Source: Henriciella barbarensis (GTDB lineage Bacteria; Pseudomonadota; Alphaproteobacteria; Caulobacterales; Hyphomonadaceae). Taken from it: DNA of 64,000 bases. Shown here in pieces: positions 56,952-63,898 of this stretch (position 1 is the stretch's first letter; each line of letters opens with the position of its first letter). Both the position numbers and the translations under genes were made by a program. The notes beneath the pieces were generated by a model. The model saw only the letters and a program-made list of their open reading frames with translations. It ran no database searches and was not told the DNA's origin. The stretch spans positions 62,001 to 126,000 of the forward strand of contig NZ_QWGB01000009.1 in the NCBI RefSeq assembly GCF_003576345.1. The letters are read 5' to 3'.

Positions 56952-56985
56952 GAGCCTGCCCTGAGTCCGAATCAGCGGCAGGCTC
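56952..56985. other. Hairpin between the passenger operon and the GIY-YIG-like gene
   Basis: GAGCCTGCC and GGCAGGCTC form a perfect nine-base stem, extended inward by CTGA/TCAG past one bulged base. There is no clear T-run on the minus strand side, so it may be a weak terminator or a processing signal. Confidence 0.55.
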
Positions 56986-57031
56986 AACTGTAAGTGGGAC
57001 TCAATTCGTGCGCGGAGTCCAGATGTTCTCG

Positions 57032-57193
57032 CTATGTCTGGTCGTCTTCGCCTGTGGAAGACTTCTCTGGCTTAGACTTCGCCACCTTTTTCAACGCTTC
57101 TTCAAACGCCGTTTCATCCGTGTCGCACTCGGCTTCACGGGCCGCCTCTTTGAACTTTTCGAGTTGCGACTTATCGCTTTCCATTTTGGCCAT
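57032..57193 (-). CDS. 53-residue passenger protein
   Basis: Starts MAKMESDKSQLEKFKEAARE and contains CDTDETAFEEALKKVAKSKPEK, a pattern I recognise from small conserved hypothetical proteins (acidic middle followed by a Lys-rich helix). It overlaps the end of the PIN gene by 23 bases in another frame and is the third gene of the passenger operon. An internal ATG at 57184 is an alternative start. It could be an antitoxin-like or nucleic-acid-binding partner; this is a guess from size and position. Confidence 0.7.
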   Translation of the reverse strand: MAKMESDKSQLEKFKEAAREAECDTDETAFEEALKKVAKSKPEKSSTGEDDQT

Positions 57194-57728
57194 CGGCTAC
57201 ATCCAGCAAGTTTGTTTGATCGTCTTCAGGACAGACAATCTTCAAGTCATACTGCCCCATCAATCGACTTTCTCCGCTCCATTGATAGAGGCTTACAAGC
57301 GGAACTTTAGAGCCCTTACTGTCATCATCGCGTGTATGAAATTCATCAACGCCTGCGATGACGGCCGTTGCAAGATGTATGGCATCGCCCGCATCCATCA
57401 TCTTGAATGACTGACCAGGTGACGCTGGCCTGTAGTAGAAGTTCCGAATTTCGCGGGCGAGACGGACGACATTCGGATCCATGTTGTACTCGATGATGTG
57501 CTCGTCATCGAAGTTGCTGAAATAGAAGCGCTCTTTATCTAGCGGCAGCTTATCCGGCAGCACCTCAAGGTGCGTGATAGTTGAGGTAATAATTTGGTTG
57601 TGGCCTACCTCATTCTCTTGGAGAATGCGGTTCAGCGCTCGCTTGCGATGTGGACTTGACGGCTCCTCTTTGAGCCATTCGTAGAACATGCACGCGTCCC
57701 AATAGAATACGTCGGGACGTTTACTCAT
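57171..57728 (-). CDS. PIN-domain protein (passenger gene)
   Basis: A 185-residue PIN-domain protein, probably a metal-dependent ribonuclease. The four acidic sites are visible: Asp11 (YWDACMFYEWL), Glu55 (ITHLEVLP), Asp115 (AGDAIHLATA) and Asp134 (FHTRDDD). ATG at 57728 overlaps the end of the upstream 275-residue gene by eight bases, implying coupled translation. PIN proteins are often toxins paired with an antitoxin, but the partner here is larger than usual antitoxins. Confidence 0.85.
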   Translation of the reverse strand: MSKRPDVFYWDACMFYEWLKEEPSSPHRKRALNRILQENEVGHNQIITSTITHLEVLPDKLPLDKERFYFSNFDDEHIIEYNMDPNVVRLAREIRNFYYRPASPGQSFKMMDAGDAIHLATAVIAGVDEFHTRDDDSKGSKVPLVSLYQWSGESRLMGQYDLKIVCPEDDQTNLLDVADGQNGKR

Positions 57729-58548
57729 GCAGGATACCAAACAACTTGCTGTCGGGCCTGTCGTAGTCTTTTAGCAATCCGGCCATGGAGCGATAATGCG
57801 GCTTCTCGCCTGTATTTATCGGCTCAACACGTCGAACGTCGATAGTGCTCGGGTGCGGGCTGTCTCTATGATAGTGAATACGCCCATGAATGCGAACCTT
57901 GCGGAAGAGATTGTTCCGCAAAATATCCTTCATGTCATCGGTGAACTGGCATTCTACGCGTTCAGGCCCGACCTCTGGAGTGATAGCAAACGTTTGATGT
58001 CCTGCTGTACCGTCCACAAACAATAGCTTGCCGACAAGTGTGCCCATACTGGTGCCCTCGAACCACTCAAAAGGCCGTTCAATCAGAACGCGTTTTGCAG
58101 CCAAAGCGCGAGCCTTCGCTTCGTACACTTCATCAAAGTGAACGGGGTCAGCATACCCATTCACCCAAAATTTCTGATACGCTTGCGGCTCAGGCTTCGC
58201 TAATTCCGCAATCAAAGAAGCGGTTCGGGCATCCACTTCGGGATCGACAGGCTTATCCGTGCCGATATTTTCCAACTGCTGCATTGCCCATTTGAACACG
58301 GGAAGGGGGTCGTACCCTTGCTGCTTTGTGGTGGGACGCAATTCGACTACGAACTCACTAGGGTGCTTGAGGTCGATCAACGCGTAGTCTGTTTTGCGCG
58401 CATCGGTGTGAATCTTTTCCCGCTCCATGCGGGCAAGCACTCCTAGCAACTTACTTATTTTTGTAGACCAAACGCGTCCGTCGGGGCCACCGCCGACGCG
58501 GTTCCCTTCCATCATTATGGCAATGTACGGTTCTTTATCCGTCGCCAT
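57721..58548 (-). CDS. Unknown 275-residue passenger protein, first of operon
   Basis: Not recognised. The first 100 residues look alpha/beta (YIAIMMEGNRVGGGPDGRVW...). A compact C-terminal domain reads GTLVGKLLFVDGTAGHQTFAITPE then VECQFTDDMKDILRNNLFRKVRIHGRIHYHRDS, resembling a small beta-barrel or OB-like nucleic-acid-binding fold. It is the first gene of the operon and overlaps the PIN gene by eight bases. A plausible role is as antitoxin or targeting partner of the PIN nuclease, from arrangement only. AGGACAAGGA precedes the ATG. Confidence 0.8.
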   Translation of the reverse strand: MATDKEPYIAIMMEGNRVGGGPDGRVWSTKISKLLGVLARMEREKIHTDARKTDYALIDLKHPSEFVVELRPTTKQQGYDPLPVFKWAMQQLENIGTDKPVDPEVDARTASLIAELAKPEPQAYQKFWVNGYADPVHFDEVYEAKARALAAKRVLIERPFEWFEGTSMGTLVGKLLFVDGTAGHQTFAITPEVGPERVECQFTDDMKDILRNNLFRKVRIHGRIHYHRDSPHPSTIDVRRVEPINTGEKPHYRSMAGLLKDYDRPDSKLFGILHE

Positions 58549-58613
58549 CGTCCTTGTCCTCTCCGAAGGATTCTACGGGACGTTTCCTTACCTGTATACT
58601 ACTAGGCGCCCGA

Positions 58614-59591
58614 TTATTGTGTGTTAGCTGACCGATACGTGAGGCGCTTGCCCTTCACGCCGCGCAGGGCAAGCACAGCACGTTCTCCATCTTCAACGCC
58701 GTTCGCGGAACGGTGGTTATAGCGGAAGTCGAACTCTGCCAGATAGCGGTGCAGGTGGTGTTTGGCACAGTGCTGATAGGTGCCTTTCATGCCACGCTTG
58801 AACACGCTGTAGTAGTTCTCCACGGTCTGAGTGTGGACCTCGGGGTTCTTGAAGCTGACGTATTCGCCTTTGCCGTGGTTCACGCGATCATGCTTCTGGC
58901 CGGACAGGTAGAAGGACAGGCTCTGATACTGGCGCGCTTCGTCCGTTAGAATGTATGCCTCTTTGGAGAGGTTCGCGTTCAGGATCGGCACGATTTCTTC
59001 GCGGCGCGTGCTGTTGATCACCATAGAGCGGGCCTGCTTGGTGTTGCGGTCCACGAGGGTCAGTACCTTCATCTTGTCATGCAGGCTACGTGCGCGCTTG
59101 CGACGGCCAGCGGTGCTGTGCGGCTCTTTGCCGAAGAAGGTTTCATCGACCTCAACGCCGCCACCACCATTACCGAACACGTCGAACGCGCCCTCACGCA
59201 TGGCTTCGCGGATACGGTGAGCAAGGAACCAAGCGGTCTTATACTGGACCTCCAGAACACGGTGCAGCTGATGGGCGCTGATGCCCTTCTTGCTGGACAC
59301 CATGAGGTAGATGGCTTGCAGCCACTTCGTCAGCGGCAGGTGGCTCTCTTCAAAGATGGTGCCCTTGCGCACGGTGAATTGCTTGCGGCAGTGACCGCAC
59401 TTCCAGAGGCCGTGACGCTCCTTGCCTTCCGGGTTTTTGCGACTCGGCTTAGTGCGCACGCCTTCCAGCTTGTAGGCGCGCTCCAGTCCACCGCAGTGCG
59501 GACACTCCGGGCCGTCAGCCCACAGGATGGACTCAACGTATTCGAACGCTGCTTTCTCATCGTGGAAGTATGGCTTGGACAGAATGGACAT
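58614..59591 (-). CDS. IS1595-family (ISXO2-like) transposase
   Basis: A 325-residue DDE transposase. An N-terminal zinc ribbon is formed by Cys30, Cys33, Cys65 and Cys68 (CPHC, CGHC), followed by a helical region that probably binds the ends. The catalytic core has Asp149 (VEVDETFFG), Asp217 (ILTDEARQY) and Glu258 with Lys265 (HTQTVENYYSVFKRG). GGAG lies before the ATG at 59591. No frameshift or stop interrupts it, so it may be active. Confidence 0.95.
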   Translation of the reverse strand: MSILSKPYFHDEKAAFEYVESILWADGPECPHCGGLERAYKLEGVRTKPSRKNPEGKERHGLWKCGHCRKQFTVRKGTIFEESHLPLTKWLQAIYLMVSSKKGISAHQLHRVLEVQYKTAWFLAHRIREAMREGAFDVFGNGGGGVEVDETFFGKEPHSTAGRRKRARSLHDKMKVLTLVDRNTKQARSMVINSTRREEIVPILNANLSKEAYILTDEARQYQSLSFYLSGQKHDRVNHGKGEYVSFKNPEVHTQTVENYYSVFKRGMKGTYQHCAKHHLHRYLAEFDFRYNHRSANGVEDGERAVLALRGVKGKRLTYRSANTQ

Positions 59592-59610
59592 GGGTTTCTC
59601 CTATGCCCTT

Positions 59611-59639
59611 TACATAGCCTCATGCGATGGGTTTGTCAA
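59611..59639 (-). promoter_or_regulatory. Transposase promoter embedded in the right inverted end
   Basis: On the minus strand TTGACA (59639-59634) and TATGTA (59616-59611) are exactly 17 bases apart. The -35 box lies within the terminal repeat, so transposase binding to the end could repress its own gene. Confidence 0.75.
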
Positions 59640-59652
59640 ATACATAATGTCC
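59629..59652. repeat. Right terminal inverted repeat
   Basis: Begins GGGTTTGTCAAATACATAAT and ends GTCC. Same as the left end inverted, with two differences. Confidence 0.93.
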
Positions 59653-59660
59653 GAAATATT
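59653..59660. repeat. Target-site duplication, right copy
   Basis: GAAATATT, identical to 56259-56266. Its last base is the first T of the TTGACA -35 box of the next operon. Confidence 0.92.
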
Positions 59661-59700
59661 TGACAAGTCAAAAATCTTTGACTATCTGTCGTGTCAGATA
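59659..59700 (+). promoter_or_regulatory. Promoter with two operators for the membrane/XRE operon
   Basis: TTGACA (59660-59665) and TATCTG (59683-59688) are spaced by 17 bases. The -35 box lies inside a palindrome TTTGACAAGTCAAA (59659-59672), and the -10 begins a second one, TATCTGTCGTGTCAGATA (59683-59700). A repressor, plausibly the XRE protein at 60604, could block both boxes. Confidence 0.65.
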
Positions 59701-59724
59701 TTTTTTACATGAAGGAATCTTCCC

Positions 59725-60144
59725 ATGTCATTCAGGGAAAAGTTCAACTGGATCATCATTGTCGCGACGACGCTGACACTGGGTGCTCTCGGCTACTGGT
59801 ATGTCCGCCAGATGGGGGCCGGTTCGCTCACCGACTCTGCCGGGCCAGTTATCGTCGCCTACATCGGCTGGGTCGTCCTGATGACCATCGGCGCCATCGT
59901 GATCGCCGCGCGCGATCCAAAGGATGCCGAAGCGCCGGGTGATGAGCGCGACCGCATCGTCAATATGAAGGCGGCCCTGCCGACCATGCATTTCTATGGG
60001 TTCGCGCTGACCGGCCTCATCCTGCTGGTCTTTGTCTTCGATTTCAGCAAATGGGACGCGCTCTACGCCATCGTGGCCATTCAGCTTGCTGCGACGCTGA
60101 TCGAGGCCGCTGCCAGGATCCGCTTCTATCAGATGGCCGTCTGA
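59725..60144 (+). CDS. Small membrane protein, first of a paralog pair
   Basis: A 139-residue protein starting MSFREKFNWI with about four membrane segments and a cytoplasmic DERDRIVNMKA motif between the second and third. The second gene downstream has the same opening (MSFHEKSAW), four segments and DERDKLVAARA. The DERD motif before a helix recalls DUF2178-type proteins, which are often encoded next to a small XRE regulator, as here. Function unknown. GAAGGAA precedes the ATG. Confidence 0.8.
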   Translation: MSFREKFNWIIIVATTLTLGALGYWYVRQMGAGSLTDSAGPVIVAYIGWVVLMTIGAIVIAARDPKDAEAPGDERDRIVNMKAALPTMHFYGFALTGLILLVFVFDFSKWDALYAIVAIQLAATLIEAAARIRFYQMAV

Positions 60145-60176
60145 ACCGCGCCGTCTTCCAAAAAGGAACCCGAATA

Positions 60177-60599
60177 ATGTCTTTCCACGAAAAATCCGCC
60201 TGGGTCATGGGACTTATCATGATCGCCGGCATGGTCTTCTACTTCAGAACCGTCGCCGCCATGTCGGAAGGCCTGGAGCAGCTCGCCCCGCCTGTCCTGC
60301 CGCTCGTCATCGTCTACATCGTCGTAATCGTCATCCTGTCGGTCCTCGGCCACATCCTGATTGCCATAAGCAAACCGTCAGAAGCCGATGACATGATGGA
60401 TGAACGCGACAAGCTCGTTGCTGCCCGCGCGGGCAATATAGCCGGCCTCGTGCTCGGCGTCGGCCTGATCAGTGCGCTTGGCGGCTACCTCTTCAATTAT
60501 GACGGCAATCAGCTCTTCCACGCTGCCTTCGGCGCGCTGATGGTTTCGCAGATCGCAGAATACGCTGCCCGCATCGTCTATTACCGGGCCGGGGTCTGA
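60177..60599 (+). CDS. Small membrane protein, second of a paralog pair
   Basis: ATG at 60177 with AAAAGGAACC upstream begins MSFHEKSAWVMGL. The 140-residue protein has about four membrane segments and the central DERDKLVAARA that matches its neighbour 33 bases upstream; both end in a related helix (AARIVYYRAGV versus AARIRFYQMAV). The two arose by tandem duplication. A longer reading from 60051 overlaps the first paralog and is rejected. Function unknown. Confidence 0.82.
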   Translation: MSFHEKSAWVMGLIMIAGMVFYFRTVAAMSEGLEQLAPPVLPLVIVYIVVIVILSVLGHILIAISKPSEADDMMDERDKLVAARAGNIAGLVLGVGLISALGGYLFNYDGNQLFHAAFGALMVSQIAEYAARIVYYRAGV

Positions 60600-60603
60600 G
60601 CCG

Positions 60604-60822
60604 ATGGCGAAACGTCCCCCCATCACAAACCGGGTCAAGGAGTTGCGCGAAGCCCACGGGGCCATGTCGCAGGCGGCGCTCGGCGAGGCGATCGGCGTCA
60701 CCCGACAGACCATCATCGCAATAGAGCAGGGGCGTTATTCCCCCTCGCTCGAAAGCGCCTTCCGGATCTCGCGGGTGTTCGGTGTCGGGCTGGAGGATGT
60801 GTTCGGCTGGGCGGGCGACTAG
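60604..60822 (+). CDS. XRE/Cro-type transcriptional regulator
   Basis: A 72-residue, single-domain helix-turn-helix protein: VKELREAHGAMSQAALGEAIGVTRQTIIAIEQGRYSPSLESAFRISRVFGVGLEDVF. This short form, four bases after a membrane-protein gene, is the typical partner of DUF2178-like membrane proteins and probably represses the operon through the palindromes at 59659-59700. Confidence 0.92.
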   Translation: MAKRPPITNRVKELREAHGAMSQAALGEAIGVTRQTIIAIEQGRYSPSLESAFRISRVFGVGLEDVFGWAGD

Positions 60823-60874
60823 CACTCTGCTTTCGGTCGCCAGATCTGTGGAAATCTGCTATGTTGGGAGGATC

Positions 60875-61411
60875 ATGAAACATGATTTCCGGCAGTTGAT
60901 AGACCGGGTCTATATCGCCCGGCGGGACGCCAGCCCCGACGACGCTCATGAGCTGGCGACCGACGCGCTGGAACTCGCCCGCGGCCAGACTGACCCGGAA
61001 CTTCTTGTGCGGGCGCTGATGGCCAAGGGGCAAATCTATCGCGACGAGCACGAATTTCAGCGGGCCGAGCGCCTCTATGTTGAAGCTGCCAATCTGTGTC
61101 GTCGCGAAGATGTCGGTCCTTTGGTGACAGCCCATGTTACTCGTCATCTCGGTGACGTAACGGTTGAACTGGGTCGCTTCGGACTTGCCAAGACCCATTA
61201 CGAGGACGCCCTCGACCTCTATCGTTCAATAGAGGACATTCCACCTGACACGCTCGCCAATGGGATCCGCGCGCTTGCCCGGATCTACGACTGGCTGGAT
61301 GATCATAATGAGGCGGTCGACTACTGGCGTGAAGCGCGCGACCTTTATGCGTCTGCCCGGAATGCCAACCGCGTCGAAGAATGCGAACGGCGCCTTAACG
61401 GTGCCGGATAG
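60875..61411 (+). CDS. Tetratricopeptide-repeat protein
   Basis: ATG at 60875 with GGGAGG upstream gives 178 residues made of helix pairs in TPR phase: ALMAKGQIYRDEHEFQRAERLYVEAANL, VTRHLGDVTVELGRFGLAKTHYEDALDLY and ALARIYDWLDDHNEAVDYWREARDLY. TPR proteins bind other proteins; no signal peptide is seen, so it acts in the cytoplasm. Neighbours give no partner. Confidence 0.85.
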   Translation: MKHDFRQLIDRVYIARRDASPDDAHELATDALELARGQTDPELLVRALMAKGQIYRDEHEFQRAERLYVEAANLCRREDVGPLVTAHVTRHLGDVTVELGRFGLAKTHYEDALDLYRSIEDIPPDTLANGIRALARIYDWLDDHNEAVDYWREARDLYASARNANRVEECERRLNGAG

Positions 61412-61413
61412 GC

Positions 61414-61482
61414 TCAGAAAGGCACGTTCGGATCGTCCTCGCCGGCTGCATAGCCAAGTCGACCAGTCGAAGGGCGGATGAC
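61414..61482 (-). pseudogene. Relic resembling the end of TtcA
   Basis: On the minus strand 22 codons open to a TGA read VIRPSTGRLGY, then [11 protein letters not shown]. The last nine residues GEDDPNVPF are the exact end of TtcA at 62279, and 23 bases are identical between 61421-61443 and 62286-62308. Beyond these bases the last codons and stop differ synonymously (CCT TTC TGA versus CCA TTT TAG). It has no start or upstream body, so it is a gene fragment. Confidence 0.5.
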
Positions 61483-61500
61483 GCTTTAGATCGCCCTTGC

Positions 61501-61516
61501 CTGTAAACTGTTACAG
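61501..61516. promoter_or_regulatory. Inverted repeat CTGTAA-ACTG-TTACAG
   Basis: A perfect six-base inverted repeat around ACTG, 33 bases before the next gene. It may be an operator; the regulator is unknown. Confidence 0.4.
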
Positions 61517-61523
61517 GGCCAGT

Positions 61524-61548
61524 CTGCACCTTCAGATAGAAGGTGCAG
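61524..61548 (+). promoter_or_regulatory. Hairpin hiding the ribosome site
   Basis: CTGCACCTTC and GAAGGTGCAG form a perfect ten-base stem with an AGATA loop. The 3' arm contains the Shine-Dalgarno GAAGG and ends one base before the ATG at 61550, so translation should need the stem to open. Confidence 0.65.
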
Positions 61549-61549
61549 C

Positions 61550-62260
61550 ATGAAACTTGTCATCCTTTCGGCGCTGGCTGGCCTGGCCCTCACAGTTCCG
61601 GTCGCTCACGCGCAAGAGGCCCGCCAGCAGACCGTAACAGTCACCGCGTCGCAGATTGATGTTGATGACTTACGGTCAGCTCCTGCGATCTACAGCGTCA
61701 TACCGGCTGACTTCGTGCTGGTTGAAGTAAACTTTCAAAGTGGCTCCCGTGATGCCGAAGAGCGCGAGCAGGAGCTTAAAGCCTCGTACGACCGCCTCAT
61801 TGCCAAGGCGGCTGCCACGAATGGGTTCGAATTAAGCGGCGGCGATATCGGCGAAACCTCCGCGCCAATCGAGTCGGTGAAGTTCACCGATGTCTTTTCG
61901 CTCTACGGCAATAGGGCGAGTTTTACGCTAACGCTCAGTGTCGATGTGGCGGCCGGCGAGACGTTTGACGACGTCATGGCTCGCGCCAATGACTTTCTCG
62001 ACAGCGTGAGGCCAGAGGGCCGCGCTGAAGCTTATCTGGGAAGCGAGCAATTCATCGGGGCTCGTAATATGGGAACGCGGCGCGACGCGCTGCTCGCCAA
62101 CATCATCGCCTCGGTCGAACAGCTTCAGAGTCAGATGGGCGCAGGCAAGGTCACGGTATCGGGGCTGGAGTCGCGTGTGATCACCCAGCCATCAGGGCCT
62201 CTGGTATTAGAGATATTCATTCCATACGAGATGAGCGCTGAATGGACCGCGGCCAATTAA
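61550..62260 (+). CDS. Exported protein of unknown function
   Basis: A 236-residue protein with a signal peptide (1-21, VAHAQ). The mature domain alternates strands and helices: VIPADFVLVEVNFQSG, a helix EEREQELKASYDRLIAKAAATNGFELSGGDIG, then FTLTLSVDVAAGETFDDVMARANDFLDSV. This layout recalls SIMPL (DUF541) proteins, but the usual signature phrases are not clear. It lies between the two copies of a 23-bp direct repeat, one of which is the end of ttcA. Confidence 0.75.
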   Translation: MKLVILSALAGLALTVPVAHAQEARQQTVTVTASQIDVDDLRSAPAIYSVIPADFVLVEVNFQSGSRDAEEREQELKASYDRLIAKAAATNGFELSGGDIGETSAPIESVKFTDVFSLYGNRASFTLTLSVDVAAGETFDDVMARANDFLDSVRPEGRAEAYLGSEQFIGARNMGTRRDALLANIIASVEQLQSQMGAGKVTVSGLESRVITQPSGPLVLEIFIPYEMSAEWTAAN

Positions 62261-62278
62261 GGCCGACGAGAGGGCCGA

Positions 62279-63157
62279 CTAAAATGGCACGTTCGGATCG
62301 TCCTCGCCTGTGCCGCCCAAGGCAAGGCCCGCAAAGTCGAAGACGCGCGGATCGTGTAGATGGCTCGGCCGTACGGTCGCCAGCGCATGCGCCATAACTT
62401 GCCTGACGCCCGGCTTCTTACGCTCCCACTCGTCCAGCATGGCCTTCATGGCCTGACGCTGTAGGCCATCCTGTGATCCGCAGAGATTGCAGGGGATAAT
62501 CGGAAATTCCATCGCCTCGGCGAACTTTGCAAGGTCATCCTCGGCGCAGGTGATCAGCGGGCGCAGCACGAAAAGATCGCCTGCATCATTGAGCAGCTTT
62601 GGTGGCATCGCTGCCATACGGCCCCCATGGATGAGGTTCATCATGAAGGTCTCAAGCGCATCGTCGCGGTGATGACCGAGCACGATGGCCTCGCAGCCTT
62701 CCTCACGCGCAACGCGGTAGAGAATGCCCCGGCGAAGGCGCGAACACATCGAACAGAAGGTCCGGTTCTCCGGCACTTTTTCGGTCACGATGGAATAGGT
62801 GTCTTCGGTCTCGATCCGATATTTGACGCCAACCTTGTCCAGCCATCCCGGCAGGACGTGTTTGGGGAAACCGGGCTGGCCTTGATCGAGGTTGCAGGCA
62901 ATCAGCTCCACCGGCAGCGCGCCCTGCCATTTGAGGTCGATCAGCGCGGCCAGCAGCCCATAGCTGTCCTTGCCACCCGACAGGCAGACCAGCCATTTCG
63001 GCGGCTCGCCCGTGCGGGCGCGGTCGACCATGCCATACTGGTCCACCGCCTGCAGCGCGCTGCGCACAATACGCTTGCGCAATTTCTTGAAGGACACGCT
63101 TTTCGGCACATCGGCAAAGAGCGGCGGGACAAGCCCTGTCATCTGATCGTCAGCCAT
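62279..63157 (-). CDS. ttcA: tRNA 2-thiocytidine(32) synthetase
   Basis: Thiolates C32 of several tRNAs using an iron-sulfur cluster. The PP-loop SGGKDS lies at about 60-65; the cluster Cys pair is CSMC at about 135-138 with a third Cys in [15 protein letters not shown]. Also [18 protein letters not shown] at 63157 gives 292 residues; an upstream ATG at 63193 and an internal one at 63142 are alternatives, none with a strong ribosome site. The C-terminus [13 protein letters not shown] recurs at 61414. Confidence 0.93.
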   Translation of the reverse strand: MADDQMTGLVPPLFADVPKSVSFKKLRKRIVRSALQAVDQYGMVDRARTGEPPKWLVCLSGGKDSYGLLAALIDLKWQGALPVELIACNLDQGQPGFPKHVLPGWLDKVGVKYRIETEDTYSIVTEKVPENRTFCSMCSRLRRGILYRVAREEGCEAIVLGHHRDDALETFMMNLIHGGRMAAMPPKLLNDAGDLFVLRPLITCAEDDLAKFAEAMEFPIIPCNLCGSQDGLQRQAMKAMLDEWERKKPGVRQVMAHALATVRPSHLHDPRVFDFAGLALGGTGEDDPNVPF

Positions 63158-63245
63158 GGGGGCGTCTATGCCACAGAGCCGCAGGCCCGTCATCCGACGG
63201 CGTCAGGCCCCCTCCGCCTGCCGGGACCTTCCCCGCAGGTGGGGC

Positions 63246-63572
63246 TTAGAAAACGTCCTCACTGCCGCTGACCGTGACCGGCCGTACCCGCCGGTAGAGC
63301 CAGATACCGGCTGTCATTGCTGCAGCGGCGATGACCCCTTGAATGGCGATGATGATTGGGAAAAAGATGAGCGCGGGCAACATCGCCATCATGTCTCCCA
63401 CGCCCGAATAGGCCTCGCCATTGATTGTCGCTGTGCCGCCGCCTGCGGTCATGACCACCATGATCAAAAGAAAGGGGATGAACAGCAGGGTCCAGCCGCA
63501 GACCCAGCCGACAAAGAAGAGTTTGTAAGCGCTGCCATAGCTGAGTTGCCCGCGTCTCTGCCTGATCTGCAT
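63246..63572 (-). CDS. Small membrane protein
   Basis: ATG at 63572 gives 108 residues with two long hydrophobic segments (WVCGWTLLFIPFLLIMVVM and a second near 65-90), separated by a short GEAYSGVG loop, and a basic N-terminus and end (LYRRVRPV). No family recognised. The frame stays open upstream to 63698, but that part looks non-coding. AGAGGG lies about nine bases before the chosen ATG. Confidence 0.6.
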   Translation of the reverse strand: MQIRQRRGQLSYGSAYKLFFVGWVCGWTLLFIPFLLIMVVMTAGGGTATINGEAYSGVGDMMAMLPALIFFPIIIAIQGVIAAAAMTAGIWLYRRVRPVTVSGSEDVF

Positions 63573-63898
63573 TCTCTTGGCCCTCTTTCTCGCCGTATGG
63601 TTTGTTGCAAGCGACACCGTCAACGGATTCGCGCCGGGCGGAATACCGGTCTGATCGAAGTCTGCCACAAGCGAGCGCGCCGTCTGATACTCCCGCAAGG
63701 TTTGCAGACAGAGTCGGACTGAAGCTCGGGAAAGCGGGCAAATGGTCCGCGACCAGCCCCACCGCGCGGCTCAGGTGTGCCGATCGCTGCACCGGCATAA
63801 ACACCGCCAGTACACCATCACTGCACCATGAAAACACGCGACTATCCGACCGGATGAAAAGTGCCCATCCGGTCGGATAGTTCACGTGTCTCGAGACC
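63573..63898. other. Gene-free 326-bp region
   Basis: Nothing coding is supported here. It contains the strong hairpin at 63841-63881, described separately, and otherwise GC-rich sequence without a recognisable promoter or repeat. Confidence 0.5.
63841..63881 (-). terminator. Long hairpin after the acyl-CoA synthetase gene
   Basis: ACTATCCGACCGGATG and CATCCGGTCGGATAGT pair perfectly over 16 bases around a nine-base loop. It lies 17 bases past the stop of the minus-strand gene. On that strand a TTTT run appears only several bases beyond the stem, so it may end transcription imperfectly or protect the 3' end. Confidence 0.65.

Larger units (their letters stand above)
56267..59652. mobile_element. 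IS1595/ISXO2-type transposon with passenger genes
   Basis: A 3386-bp element bounded by inverted ends (22 of 24 bases matching) and a perfect 8-bp direct duplication of GAAATATT. The transposase lies at the right end, transcribed leftwards. About 2.3 kb of the element is cargo: an overlapping three-gene operon (58548 to 57032), a GIY-YIG-like gene (56497-56853) and possibly a small plus-strand gene (56352-56627). Its base composition is visibly more AT-rich than the host genes. IS1595-family elements with passenger genes are known, for example those carrying lnu(C). The intact ends, duplication and transposase motifs suggest a recent insertion. Confidence 0.93.
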
